Shown here: in pieces, positions 1 through 7,376 of the stretch | How the letters are laid out: the number at the start of each line of letters is the position of its first letter | How positions within the stretch are numbered: position 1 is the stretch's first letter | Source: CAJXMH01 sp964001305 | GTDB taxonomy: Bacteria > Bacteroidota > Bacteroidia > Flavobacteriales_E > Vicingaceae | DNA length: 64,000 bases | Direction: 5' to 3' | Assembly (NCBI GenBank): GCA_964001305.1 | Contig: CAXFAI010000044.1 | Span: 127,653-191,652, forward strand | The notes under the pieces: model-generated | What the model saw: the letters and a program-made list of their open reading frames with translations, nothing else | Databases searched by the model: none | What the model was told of the DNA's origin: nothing | Position numbers and translations under genes: made by a program

Positions 1-1
1 G

Positions 2-457
2 CTCCATTAAGGCCTTGTTGGCTTTTGTAATAACAACCTCGGGAAGATACTCAGAAACAGAGTCAGTTTGAATTTCTATGATTTGTTGACCAGCTTGGTT
101 GGCTGTATTTATGGTTACTAAAACTTTATTTAGAGTGTCTGGGTAAAGTCCAAGTACTGGAATAGTATGGCTTTTAGCCATTGTATAAAAGCTTTTGGAT
201 ATTGGGTTTTTACCCAAAACAGTAATTGAGATTGATGAACTTACCTGAGTGTTAATTTTTAACTCAGCTGTTAAAGGAGCTATTCCACTTGGGTTATAAT
301 TAACAGTTATTGGTTGACTTAGAAGAGAGTCTGCCTCTACTCTTTGAACAACTGTATTCTCAATTCTCTCTGTAACTTCTGTAATTTCTTCTTTTTTACA
401 CCCAATAATACTTAGTGTTATAATTAGAATGAAAATAAATACTATTCGATTATTCAT
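2..457 (-). CDS. Aryl-sulfate sulfotransferase-like lipoprotein, N-terminal part (cut by window edge)
   Basis: Only the first 152 codons are present; the gene continues beyond the left edge. The reading frame opens at an ATG at 457 and has no stop to position 2. Residues 1-20 form a lipoprotein signal ending in I-I-G-C (lipobox Cys20), followed by a short charged linker. Residues around 50-150 read like the Ig-like N-terminal domain of aryl-sulfate sulfotransferases (Arylsulfotran_N): NPSGIAPLTAEL, then a beta-rich stretch, then SHTIPVLGLYPDTLNKV. In the family this domain precedes a six-bladed propeller that moves sulfate between phenolic compounds. The catalytic part lies outside the window, so function is inferred. 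It lies 39 nt downstream of ypdA on the same strand and could be cotranscribed with it. Confidence 0.72.
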   Translation of the reverse strand, partial: MNNRIVFIFILIITLSIIGCKKEEITEVTERIENTVVQRVEADSLLSQPITVNYNPSGIAPLTAELKINTQVSSSISITVLGKNPISKSFYTMAKSHTIPVLGLYPDTLNKVLVTINTANQAGQQIIEIQTDSVSEYLPEVVITKANKALME

Positions 458-496
458 GTGTATTGATTATTTACGTTTTTGCAAACTAACGAAATG

Positions 497-1465
497 TTAA
501 ATAAACTCACTTATTAAGTCGTTTACAATTTTATTCGCATGTATTCTCGAGTTCTCTATAAACCATTTATGAGTTTCCATACCACCACAAATAACTCCTG
601 CCAAGTATAAGCCTTGAACATTTGTTTCCATGGTTTCTTTGTTATACTGCGGAATTTGTGATTCGTCATCAGCGATATGGATTCCTACTTTTTGTAAGAA
701 CTTTAGATTAGGTTGATAACCGGTAAGTGCTAAAACAAAGTCATTGGCCAAGGTTTTTTCTCCTTCAGTCGTTTTAAATCGCACTTCTTTATCTTTAATT
801 TCAGTTAACTCAGCATTGAAATAAGCATTAATGCTACCTTCTTCAATTCGATTGATAATGTCTGGCCTAACCCAATATTTTACGCGTTCTCCAATTTGAC
901 TACCACGAATAATCATGCTTACTTCTCCTCCTTTTCTATAGATTTCTAAAGCCGCATCAACCGCTGAATTACTAGCGCCAACAACCACCGTTTTCATACC
1001 AGCATAATAGTGAGGGTCGTTGTAGTAATGGGAGACTTTTGGAAGTTCTTCTCCAGCTATGTTTAGTTTATTTGGAATGTCATAAAAGCCAGTAGCAAGA
1101 ATGACATTTTTTGCCAAATAGCTACTTTTTGAACTCTCAATATGAAAGTGATTTTCATTTTTTTCAACTTGATTTACTTTTTCGAATAAATGAATGTTGA
1201 GTTGGTTGGAAGTAGCAATTCTGCGATAGTATTCAAGTGCCTCTTGCTTGGTTGGTTTTGCGTTGTTACTTATAAATGGAATTTGATCAATCTCCAATTT
1301 CTCTGATGTAGAGAAGAAAGTCATGTTTGCAGGATAGTTGTAAAGCGAATTCACCAAAGGACCTTTTTCTAAGATTAAATAGTTCAACTTTTTTTTCTTA
1401 GCCTCAAGACCGCAGGCTAACCCTATTGGACCACCACCGATTATAATTACATCAAATATTTTCAT
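497..1465 (-). CDS. ypdA: YpdA-family FAD/NAD(P)H oxidoreductase (putative bacillithiol disulfide reductase)
   Basis: 322-residue flavin oxidoreductase. The N-terminus carries a Rossmann FAD motif (IIIGGGPIGLACG, about residues 7-19) and a second NAD(P)H motif (VVVGASNSAVDAALE, about 160-174), with LTGYQPN and a C-terminal LAGVICGG flavin motif. The overall pattern, including the ILEKGPLVNSLYNYP stretch after the first motif, is that of YpdA, which in Firmicutes and Bacteroidota reduces bacillithiol disulfide with NADPH. I chose the ATG at 1465 rather than an upstream in-frame TTG at 1474, because the TTG falls inside a consensus -7 promoter box. The message would then be leaderless or nearly so. 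Family assignment is strong; the bacillithiol substrate is inferred. Confidence 0.88.
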   Translation of the reverse strand: MKIFDVIIIGGGPIGLACGLEAKKKKLNYLILEKGPLVNSLYNYPANMTFFSTSEKLEIDQIPFISNNAKPTKQEALEYYRRIATSNQLNIHLFEKVNQVEKNENHFHIESSKSSYLAKNVILATGFYDIPNKLNIAGEELPKVSHYYNDPHYYAGMKTVVVGASNSAVDAALEIYRKGGEVSMIIRGSQIGERVKYWVRPDIINRIEEGSINAYFNAELTEIKDKEVRFKTTEGEKTLANDFVLALTGYQPNLKFLQKVGIHIADDESQIPQYNKETMETNVQGLYLAGVICGGMETHKWFIENSRIHANKIVNDLISEFI

Positions 1466-1471
1466 GATATA

Positions 1472-1504
1472 CAAACGTAACGACTTTGCCCTTCTTTAAT
1501 CAAA
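1472..1504 (-). promoter_or_regulatory. Promoter of ypdA
   Basis: On the minus strand TTTG (1501-1504) and TACGTTTG (1472-1479) are separated by 21 nt, a full match to the Bacteroidota housekeeping consensus TTTG-N19-21-TAnnTTTG. The box ends only 6 nt before the ypdA ATG, so transcription should start at or next to the start codon. Confidence 0.7.
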
Positions 1505-1577
1505 TAAACTGTATCCAGTTAAGTTTTTTAATTGTGTTTGATATTTTCTTATTTTCATAGGCCTAAATCAAAGGAAA

Positions 1578-3320
1578 ATGCAAGAAACAAATAGTCGTTT
1601 ACAAAAAGCACTAGAATTACACCAAAATGGAAAGTTTGCTGCGGCAGAAATAGCATACAAAGATATATTAGCAGATGAAAACGCAGATATAAATCTCTAT
1701 GCTAATTTAATTGATTCACTCATTAAACAAAACCGAGGAGAAGAGGCTTTAAATGAAATTGAATCAGCCATTGAGCGTTTTCCAAATCAGTTTACTTTAC
1801 AGCTTCTTTTGGGGCAGACTTATCTACTTTTAAACAAAATACCCCAAGCAAAGCAATTGTTTCTTACTATTAAAGTGGATCATGCAAACCTAGCGGAACC
1901 ACATTATTATTTAGGAAATATATACATGCATGAGGGTCAAGAAGAAGCTGCTGCTGTTGCCTTTGAACAAGCAATAGAAATTAAACCCGAACTATCTGAA
2001 GCACATTATAATTTAGGGGTAATTTATTACCAAAAAGGAGAAAAAGTGAGGGCAAGAGCCAAGTGGAAAGCCGCTTTAAAACATCGTCCAAATTTGGTTC
2101 AAGCACTCATCAATTTAGGCAATCTAGAAATAGAAGAGGACCATTTCCAAGAAGCAGTAACTTATTTGAATGACGCTCTTCAGTTTCAGCCAAAGGATTA
2201 TAATGTTCATAAACTAATAGGCATGGCCAAGCATAGGCTCGGTCAATTTGAAGAGGCCTTAGAGCACTACAAAGTGATAGTTCAGGACTATCCAGAATCA
2301 GAAGAGGCACTTATATTGGTAGCCAATGCTTATCGTGATTTAAACCGATTTAAAGAGGCTGAGCACTTTTATGAAAAGGTAGAAAAGCTTTATCCTGATA
2401 ATAAAATTGCAAAAGAAAATTTGCAAAAAATGCGAAGCGGAAGAATTGAAGGTTGGCACTATGAAATGTTGGGTGATTTAAAGCGAAATCAAGCCTACGA
2501 TGATGTTATTAAACGAAAAGTAGGTAAAGAAGATATTGTTTTGGACATTGGTACAGGAAGTGGATTATTATCATTAATGTGCGCTAGAGCAGGTGCAAAA
2601 AAAGTATACACCTGCGAGAATATATCAGACATTGCAGACGCTGCTATTGACGTAGTCAGAGAAAATGAATATGAAGATAGAATAGAAGTATTTAATTCAA
2701 AATCACATAGTTTAGAAGTTGGGAAGCACCTTGATGAAAAAGCAGATGTTTTAGTTTCTGAGATTCTAGATTCTGGTTTGTTAGGGGAAGGCGTTATTCC
2801 TACTTTAAGACATGCAAAAGCAAACTTGATAAAGCCTGATGCTACAATCATACCTAAATCGGCAGAAGTAAAAGCCGTTTTGATTGAATCGGACCACATT
2901 CATTCTATTTTACCTTTGAAGGAAATTTCGGGTTTTAAGCTTAAAAGCTTTGGTCGGTTTCAACGAAGTGATTTGTACATTAGTAAGCAGCTTGAAATTA
3001 CTCCTCATACAAGGCTTACCGAAGAGATGGGCATATTTAATCTTGATTTTTACAATCTTCCTAAAATTTCTGCGCCAGAAAATCCAAATCAAAAAGAACT
3101 ATCATTTATAATTAAAAAGGATGGACGATTACATGCTATTGCCTTCTGGTTTGAATTGGATTTAGATGAAAAGCTAAGATTATCGTCGGGTCCTGGTAGA
3201 GAAATGATTCATTGGGGTCAAGCCGTATTTGGATTTGAAGAAAGAAAAGTAAAGAAAGGCGATGAAGTGAAAATACAACTATTACAATTCGAAACTGCTT
3301 TTGATTTTAAGTTGATTTGA
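1578..3320 (+). CDS. TPR protein fused to a PRMT-like SAM methyltransferase
   Basis: 580 residues in two parts. Residues about 5-285 are tandem tetratricopeptide repeats (for example EPHYYLGNIYMHEGQEEAA and EAHYNLGVIYYQKGEKVRA). Residues about 290-580 are a class I methyltransferase that looks like a protein arginine methyltransferase: motif I VLDIGTGSGLLSLMCARAGA (about 321-340) followed by an acidic VYTCE; a double-E loop with Glu395 and Glu404 spaced nine residues apart as in eukaryotic PRMTs (SEILDSGLLGEG); then a beta-rich C-terminal domain with a His545-Trp546 loop (MIHWGQAVFGF) matching the PRMT THW loop. TPR plus PRMT is also the layout of eukaryotic PRMT9. There is no signal peptide, so it is cytoplasmic. 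It stands alone, convergent with the zinc operon. The substrate is unknown; arginine methylation is an inference from the motifs. Confidence 0.8.
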   Translation: MQETNSRLQKALELHQNGKFAAAEIAYKDILADENADINLYANLIDSLIKQNRGEEALNEIESAIERFPNQFTLQLLLGQTYLLLNKIPQAKQLFLTIKVDHANLAEPHYYLGNIYMHEGQEEAAAVAFEQAIEIKPELSEAHYNLGVIYYQKGEKVRARAKWKAALKHRPNLVQALINLGNLEIEEDHFQEAVTYLNDALQFQPKDYNVHKLIGMAKHRLGQFEEALEHYKVIVQDYPESEEALILVANAYRDLNRFKEAEHFYEKVEKLYPDNKIAKENLQKMRSGRIEGWHYEMLGDLKRNQAYDDVIKRKVGKEDIVLDIGTGSGLLSLMCARAGAKKVYTCENISDIADAAIDVVRENEYEDRIEVFNSKSHSLEVGKHLDEKADVLVSEILDSGLLGEGVIPTLRHAKANLIKPDATIIPKSAEVKAVLIESDHIHSILPLKEISGFKLKSFGRFQRSDLYISKQLEITPHTRLTEEMGIFNLDFYNLPKISAPENPNQKELSFIIKKDGRLHAIAFWFELDLDEKLRLSSGPGREMIHWGQAVFGFEERKVKKGDEVKIQLLQFETAFDFKLI

Positions 3321-3359
3321 TATTCCAATTTTAGGTGAATTTAAAATTTACATGCATTA

Positions 3360-4580
3360 TTAATTCAGCGCATACGCCCTTTCAACAGGCCAATTATCTT
3401 CAAATCCTTCTTCCCAAATAATTGAACCTAATTCTGCCTCTGTCATTAGACAAGCTTCTAAGTCTTGACGCATTTTACTTTCATTTAGGTTCTGACCGAT
3501 AAATACCAATTCGTTCTTTCTGTCTCCGAAAGTTTTATCCCATTGGGCTTCAATTTCTTTTTGGTTATCAAGAAAAGAAACATATTGTATTCTTCGATCA
3601 AAGGGCATGCTGCACCACCAAACACCCGCGCTATCTGTTCTTAAAGAGCCTCCTGCTTGTCCCCAAATTAATGCTTGTTCAGGTCTAGAAGCCAACCAAA
3701 ACAAGCCTTTGCTTCTTATTGCTGAACCAGGAAATCGGTGTTGGATATAATCCATAAAACGCTCAGGATGAAACGGTTTTTTACTGCGATACACGAATGA
3801 GCTTATGCCATACTCCTCCGTTTCGGGTGTGTGTTCTTCTTTGCTTAACTCTTCTTGCCAACCGGCACTTTGTTCCGCTTCTTCAAAATTGAATAATGCC
3901 GTATTCAAAATTTGTTTTGGTTCTATTTTTCCAAAAGTGGATGTAATTAATTGAGCTGAAGGATTTAGTTTTTTCAATGTTGCTTTTAAAAATCCTAACT
4001 CTTCTTCGTTCACCAAATCCGCTTTGTTAATCACAATTACATTGGCAAATTCCACCTGGTCGGTTAATAGGTTTACAATGGTCCGGTCATCTCCTTCCAT
4101 GTTGGTTAGTTCTCTATCCATGAGTCTTTCGGGACTTCCAAAGTCGTCGAAAAAATTGAAGGCGTCTACTACCGTAACCATAGTGTCTACATAGCTCCAC
4201 TTCGAAAGGTCAATGTCATTTTTTTCATCTACAAAACTAAACGTTTGAGCTACTGGTATCGGTTCGCTAATTCCTGTGCTTTCGATAAGTAGATAATCAA
4301 AACGATCTTCTTTGGCGAGGCGTTCTACTTCTACCATTAAATCTTCTCGTAAGGTACAGCAAATACATCCATTGCTCATTTCTACAAGCTTTTCTTCAGT
4401 GCGAGAAAGGGTGTTCTCGCTTTTAACAAGGTTGGCGTCTACATTTACCTCACTCATATCATTTACAATAACAGCTACTTTTAGACCTTCTTTGTTGTGT
4501 AAAATGTGGTTTAAGAGGCTTGTTTTTCCTGCTCCTAAAAATCCGCTGAGGACGGTTACCGGTAATTTCTTTTTCATCAT
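3360..4580 (-). CDS. COG0523-family GTPase, probable zinc metallochaperone (second copy)
   Basis: 406 residues. A G3E-family GTPase domain has a Walker A motif GFLGAGKTSLLNH (about 13-25), the COG0523 metal-binding motif GCICCTL (about 71-77), an ESTGISEP switch region and a VINKADL (N/T)KxD motif; a CobW C-terminal domain follows (FHPERFMDYIQHRFPG, RSKGLFWLASRP). Family members load zinc onto client proteins, mainly during zinc starvation, using GTP. It is the last gene of the operon starting at 6699, 14 nt after the DUF1826 gene. It differs from the first copy at 5659 in length and in lacking the His-rich loop, so the two may serve different clients. A second ATG lies one codon in (4577). 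A cobalamin role (CobW) is unlikely as no cob genes are near. Confidence 0.85.
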   Translation of the reverse strand: MMKKKLPVTVLSGFLGAGKTSLLNHILHNKEGLKVAVIVNDMSEVNVDANLVKSENTLSRTEEKLVEMSNGCICCTLREDLMVEVERLAKEDRFDYLLIESTGISEPIPVAQTFSFVDEKNDIDLSKWSYVDTMVTVVDAFNFFDDFGSPERLMDRELTNMEGDDRTIVNLLTDQVEFANVIVINKADLVNEEELGFLKATLKKLNPSAQLITSTFGKIEPKQILNTALFNFEEAEQSAGWQEELSKEEHTPETEEYGISSFVYRSKKPFHPERFMDYIQHRFPGSAIRSKGLFWLASRPEQALIWGQAGGSLRTDSAGVWWCSMPFDRRIQYVSFLDNQKEIEAQWDKTFGDRKNELVFIGQNLNESKMRQDLEACLMTEAELGSIIWEEGFEDNWPVERAYALN

Positions 4581-4594
4581 TTCTTTATAATGTT

Positions 4595-5251
4595 TTAGTT
4601 GAAATCATCAAACTCATTGGTGTCTATGCGTAGTAATAGTCTTTTCTCATTACTCTCTTCTATGCTAGGACTTCTATGTATGGCGGCCTTTGCATCGGGA
4701 TATAAGGCCCCTTTTAAAATCATGACATCGCCAACTTGGGTTTGTTGAATAAGCGTTGGCTCTTTTACAATGTTCTCATTATCGCCCCCATTATGGTGTT
4801 CTTTTCTATTGGCCGCTTCTTCGGGCAACCAAAAAGTACCCTGCCCTTTGTAAGTGCATAGCAAACGTAAATCGTTGATATCCGTATGAAAACGCCTGCA
4901 CATATTGGAGTCTACTACAAAAAAACCAAGTCTGAATGAGCTTGCTTCAGAAACTCTAGCAAACTGATTTAGAAGTTGACGGATGTCTTTAAATAAAGCA
5001 GATCCCGAAATGTGTTTTGCCGAAAATGCTTTCTTTAAAGCTTCTAAAATGGATGAAATATCTCCACTTGAGCGAAAGTATAAAGAGGCCTCCATAATTT
5101 GTTTAATCTCAATGTCAAAATCATGGGATATTTTCCTTTGAAGAATCACCACATTCTTATCTTCTTGGTGAATAAGAGACAAGTCAGAAAATTGTCTAGC
5201 AAAAGCAGTCTCAAACGGAGCATTAACTTTTATTGGATTCTTTAGTTCCAT
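4595..5251 (-). CDS. DUF1826 family protein
   Basis: 218 residues of a family without known activity. The recognisable core is CRRFHTDINDLRLLCTYKG (about residue 117 on) followed by GTFWLPEEAANR and, near the end, GALYPDAKAAIHRSP. The HTD and later H residues recall a 2-oxoglutarate/Fe(II) double-stranded beta-helix fold, but that is only an inference. In many bacteria DUF1826 genes sit beside COG0523 GTPases in Zur-regulated clusters, exactly as here between a MerC-like gene and the second COG0523 gene, so a role in zinc-limited growth is likely. No signal peptide; cytoplasmic. Confidence 0.75.
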   Translation of the reverse strand: MELKNPIKVNAPFETAFARQFSDLSLIHQEDKNVVILQRKISHDFDIEIKQIMEASLYFRSSGDISSILEALKKAFSAKHISGSALFKDIRQLLNQFARVSEASSFRLGFFVVDSNMCRRFHTDINDLRLLCTYKGQGTFWLPEEAANRKEHHNGGDNENIVKEPTLIQQTQVGDVMILKGALYPDAKAAIHRSPSIEESNEKRLLLRIDTNEFDDFN

Positions 5252-5270
5252 ATTGATATTGGATTATATT

Positions 5271-5666
5271 TTAAATGGTGCAATCTCCCTGCTGTTTGCA
5301 CTGTTTTTGATTGTATAAATGCAAGGCGATTAAAGTCCCTGCTGGGATGTAAATGAAATATTCAGCCAAGGCAAACCATGCTATTTTTTCATTTAAAATC
5401 AGAAAACTCAAGACAAACCAACTTAGCCAAAGGCCTAAGCCAATCCATTTGCTTTTTGCCTTTTTAGCTGACCAATAGACCGCTATAACAGAGATAAGAA
5501 GAAAACCATAATCAATCCATTGCCACCATATAGGGCTAGATTCGCAGCAGCTTATGGAACAAGATTGTGCAATAAATAAAAATGGGGTTGCTATGCAATG
5601 TATTAAACATAAACTACTTGCAGCTACTCCTAAATTGTCGGCTTGACTTAAGCCCAGATTAACCAT
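5271..5666 (-). CDS. MerC-domain membrane protein
   Basis: 131 residues with four predicted membrane segments (around SSLCLIHCIATPFLF, WIDYGFLLISVIAVYW, GLGLWLSWFVLSFLIL and FALAEYFIYIPAGTLI). The first helix has the paired cysteines CLIHC followed by a proline typical of the MerC mercury-uptake family; further cysteines are in SCSISCCES and the tail. In Bacteroidota MerC-like proteins are found with Zur-type regulators rather than mer operons, so metal traffic (zinc) in the inner membrane is more likely than mercury resistance; this is inference. The ATG at 5666 overlaps the end of the upstream GTPase gene by 8 nt, which argues for translational coupling; the longer in-frame extension would overlap that gene by 80 nt and looks non-coding. 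Confidence 0.75.
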   Translation of the reverse strand: MVNLGLSQADNLGVAASSLCLIHCIATPFLFIAQSCSISCCESSPIWWQWIDYGFLLISVIAVYWSAKKAKSKWIGLGLWLSWFVLSFLILNEKIAWFALAEYFIYIPAGTLIALHLYNQKQCKQQGDCTI

Positions 5667-6699
5667 AAGCTTGTTTATGTGAGTGTTTGTTTGTGTTGCT
5701 TGCGTTTTTGGAAAGACATTTTTGCAGTAACTGCTCAATCCCTTTTCTTTTCAAATCTTTTCCGATAAAAACTATATTACTTTCTCTTGTTTCGCCTTCT
5801 TTCCATGCTCTCTTTTCTTCAAAATTCATGCGTTTACCAACGCTTTGAATAACTACTTGCTGTTCCTTTTCTGCTAGCCAAAGCAAACCTTTCATGCGGA
5901 ATAAGTTTCTTGATTGAAAACGCAGATACACAAACAAATTATGGTAAAGTAAGTCGTAGTCAAATGGCTTTGAAAAAGTAAAGCAGAAGGAAACAACATT
6001 TGGCGTATGCTCATGATCGTGATGATGATGAGGGGCTTTTAGGTTGAGCCCTTCCATTGGAACAATTTTGTTTATTTCTGAGATTAGCTGATCTTCAATT
6101 TGTTCTTTTTGCAATGACAAATCGAAATTTGGAAATTCCTCTTGATGGCTTATGTAAATGCTAGCCAGAGGATTAATCGCTGCCATTTTCTTTTTCACTT
6201 CCTCTACATAGGCTGAAGTAACCAAATCGGCTTTGTTCAACAATAAAATATCACTAAAAGTGAGCTGTTTAAGGGCTTCTTCCGTTTCTTCAATTTGTTC
6301 TTCTATCAATTCGGTGTCTATCAAACAGATTGTGCCAAGCAATGGAAAATGCTCTTTAATAAGAGGGTGGGTTAAGAAAGGTTCAGCTAAGCCTGCAGGA
6401 TCAGCCACTCCTGTAGCTTCAATAATGACTTCATCAAAGTCTTCTCTTCGGTCAAATAAATCATTTAGAATGTCGTACAAATTATCGTTTAAGGTGCAGC
6501 ATAAACAACCGTTGTTTAATTCAACAATGCCATCTTCAGGTCTAAAGATTAATTCGCTATCAATGCTTTTTTCTCCAAATTCGTTTTCTATAATGGCATA
6601 TCGCTTATTGGGATTGGCTTTTATTAAATGGTTTAAATATGTGGTTTTACCCGCTCCTAGAAAACCTGTTATTATTCTAACCGGCTTATTCATTATCAT
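5659..6699 (-). CDS. COG0523-family GTPase, probable zinc metallochaperone (first copy, His-rich)
   Basis: 346 residues from the ATG at 6699 (an ATG at 6693 is equally possible; an upstream TTG at 6714 lies inside the operator and is unlikely). Walker A GFLGAGKTTYLNHL near the N-terminus, metal motif GCLCCTL, switch EATGVADP, and LLNKADL. Between the GTPase and CobW C-terminal domains is a histidine cluster HHHHDHEH, a typical metal store in zinc-related members. Family role: GTP-driven transfer of zinc to client enzymes. First gene of a four-gene operon (this gene, MerC-like, DUF1826, second COG0523) transcribed divergently from the Zur-like regulator and overlain by a palindromic operator, which supports a zinc-starvation role. 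Confidence 0.87.
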   Translation of the reverse strand: MIMNKPVRIITGFLGAGKTTYLNHLIKANPNKRYAIIENEFGEKSIDSELIFRPEDGIVELNNGCLCCTLNDNLYDILNDLFDRREDFDEVIIEATGVADPAGLAEPFLTHPLIKEHFPLLGTICLIDTELIEEQIEETEEALKQLTFSDILLLNKADLVTSAYVEEVKKKMAAINPLASIYISHQEEFPNFDLSLQKEQIEDQLISEINKIVPMEGLNLKAPHHHHDHEHTPNVVSFCFTFSKPFDYDLLYHNLFVYLRFQSRNLFRMKGLLWLAEKEQQVVIQSVGKRMNFEEKRAWKEGETRESNIVFIGKDLKRKGIEQLLQKCLSKNASNTNKHSHKQAYG

Positions 6700-6710
6700 A
6701 AATTTTAAAC

Positions 6711-6723
6711 GCAACTGAGTTGC
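6711..6723. promoter_or_regulatory. Palindromic operator, putative Zur box
   Basis: GCAACT-G-AGTTGC is a perfect 13-bp palindrome centred on 6717. It abuts the -7 box of the minus-strand promoter and covers its expected start site, an ideal position for repression. The neighbouring divergent gene encodes a Fur-family regulator and the controlled operon encodes zinc-related proteins, so Zur is the natural candidate; binding is inferred. Confidence 0.6.
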
Positions 6724-6753
6724 AAAAATAGTTCAAATAATTGCGATTACAAA
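6723..6753 (-). promoter_or_regulatory. Promoter of the COG0523-merC-DUF1826-COG0523 operon
   Basis: Minus strand: TTTG (6750-6753), 19 nt, then TATTTTTG (6723-6730), a full match to the Bacteroidota consensus. Its start region coincides with the 13-bp palindrome, and its -33 element lies inside the divergent promoter of the regulator gene. Confidence 0.7.
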
Positions 6754-6771
6754 CCGTTTCAATTAAATTTG
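6741..6771 (+). promoter_or_regulatory. Promoter of the Zur-like regulator gene
   Basis: TTG (6741-6743), 20 nt, then TAAATTTG (6764-6771), matching TTG / TAnnTTTG. The -7 box ends 4 nt before the ATG at 6776, so the transcript is probably leaderless. It overlaps the opposing promoter. Confidence 0.62.
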
Positions 6772-6775
6772 TCTT

Positions 6776-7153
6776 ATGGCTATACAACGACAAACCGAAT
6801 CTGTTAAAACCGTTTGGAAAACTTTTGAAAAGAGTGAAAATGCGCTCTCTGTTGTTGCTTTAGTGAAGAAGTTTGAAAAAACGATGAACAAAACCACTGT
6901 TTATCGAATATTAGATCGCTTTGAAAAAGAGGGGATGTTGCATTCTTTTGTAGGTAAGGATGGCTTAAAGTGGTACGCCAAGTGCCATAATTGTTCTAGT
7001 GGAGAACATATTGATGTTCACCCCCATTTTCAATGTAACAATTGTGGAAAAGTGGAATGTTTATCGGTTGAAGTGAAAATTCCACCCATTACAAAGCATG
7101 CGGTAAAAACCTCTCAAATTTTACTATTTGGGGAATGTGAGAATTGTTTGTAG
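6776..7153 (+). CDS. Fur-family transcriptional regulator, probably Zur
   Basis: 125 residues. An N-terminal winged helix (MNKTTVYRILDRFEKEGML, about 37-55) is followed by a C-terminal metal-binding and dimerisation domain. Metal ligands visible are Cys70 and Cys73, the Fur-family HPHFQC motif (His82, His84, Cys87) with Cys90, Cys95, and a C-terminal Cys121-x2-Cys124 pair. The CxxC pairs form the structural zinc site in Fur proteins. It is divergent from a COG0523/MerC/DUF1826 operon with a palindromic operator between, so zinc is the likeliest co-repressor and Zur the likeliest subtype; Fur or PerR cannot be excluded from sequence alone. Cytoplasmic, DNA-binding. Confidence 0.8.
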   Translation: MAIQRQTESVKTVWKTFEKSENALSVVALVKKFEKTMNKTTVYRILDRFEKEGMLHSFVGKDGLKWYAKCHNCSSGEHIDVHPHFQCNNCGKVECLSVEVKIPPITKHAVKTSQILLFGECENCL

Positions 7154-7218
7154 TTCGACTTTTTCCAAGGTCACTTAAGTGCTTTTAAATGAAGTAGTGA
7201 GATTAAAGTATTCATTTT

Positions 7219-7315
7219 AGTGGCCCCTGCTGGGCTCCCCGCCCGAACGGCTGAAGCCTTTCAGTCGGGCGGGGAACCATCGACCACTTGATTGTTAGTC
7301 AAGTACTTAAACCAA
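7219..7315 (-). pseudogene. Decayed tRNA(CAU)-like copy interrupted by a palindromic insertion
   Basis: This segment repeats the 3' two thirds of the neighbouring tRNA in the same orientation: 7219-7237 matches the acceptor and T-arm 3' side with one change, and 7274-7315 matches the rest of the T arm, variable loop, anticodon arm and part of the D arm with several changes, including the anticodon. The 5' acceptor strand is missing. A 36-bp GC-rich insertion (7238-7273) splits what was the T loop between TTC and GAGC. It cannot fold as a functional tRNA. Confidence 0.75.
7238..7273. repeat. 36-bp GC-rich palindromic insertion
   Basis: Nine-base arms CCCGCCCGA (7238-7246) and TCGGGCGGG (7265-7273) enclose a partly paired centre with CTGAA and TTCAG. 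Composition is far more GC-rich than the surroundings, and the sequence cleanly interrupts tRNA-derived DNA, as expected of a small interspersed palindromic element. Confidence 0.65.
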
Positions 7316-7345
7316 TAAAAAAGGACATTCGATTTATATAAGCAT

Positions 7346-7374
7346 AAAAAAACCCGACTAATGTCAGGTTTTTT
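7346..7374 (-). terminator. Intrinsic terminator of the tRNA gene
   Basis: On the minus strand the tRNA 3' end is followed after 2 nt by an A-tract, a hairpin (ACC-x-GAC / GTC-x-GGT with a TAAT-type loop) and a run of seven T. The symmetrical A and T tracts would let it work in both directions. Confidence 0.7.
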
Positions 7375-7376
7375 AG

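Noticed and set aside
2110..2899. Open frames on the minus strand within the TPR-PRMT gene
   Set aside because: They are antisense to a clearly coding, motif-rich frame.
5271..5666. Mercury resistance operon (merC)
   Set aside because: No merR, merA, merT or merP; the family's context here is zinc-related.
3360..6699. CobW role in cobalamin synthesis for the two GTPases
   Set aside because: No cob genes are present; the Fur-family regulator, MerC and DUF1826 neighbours point to zinc.
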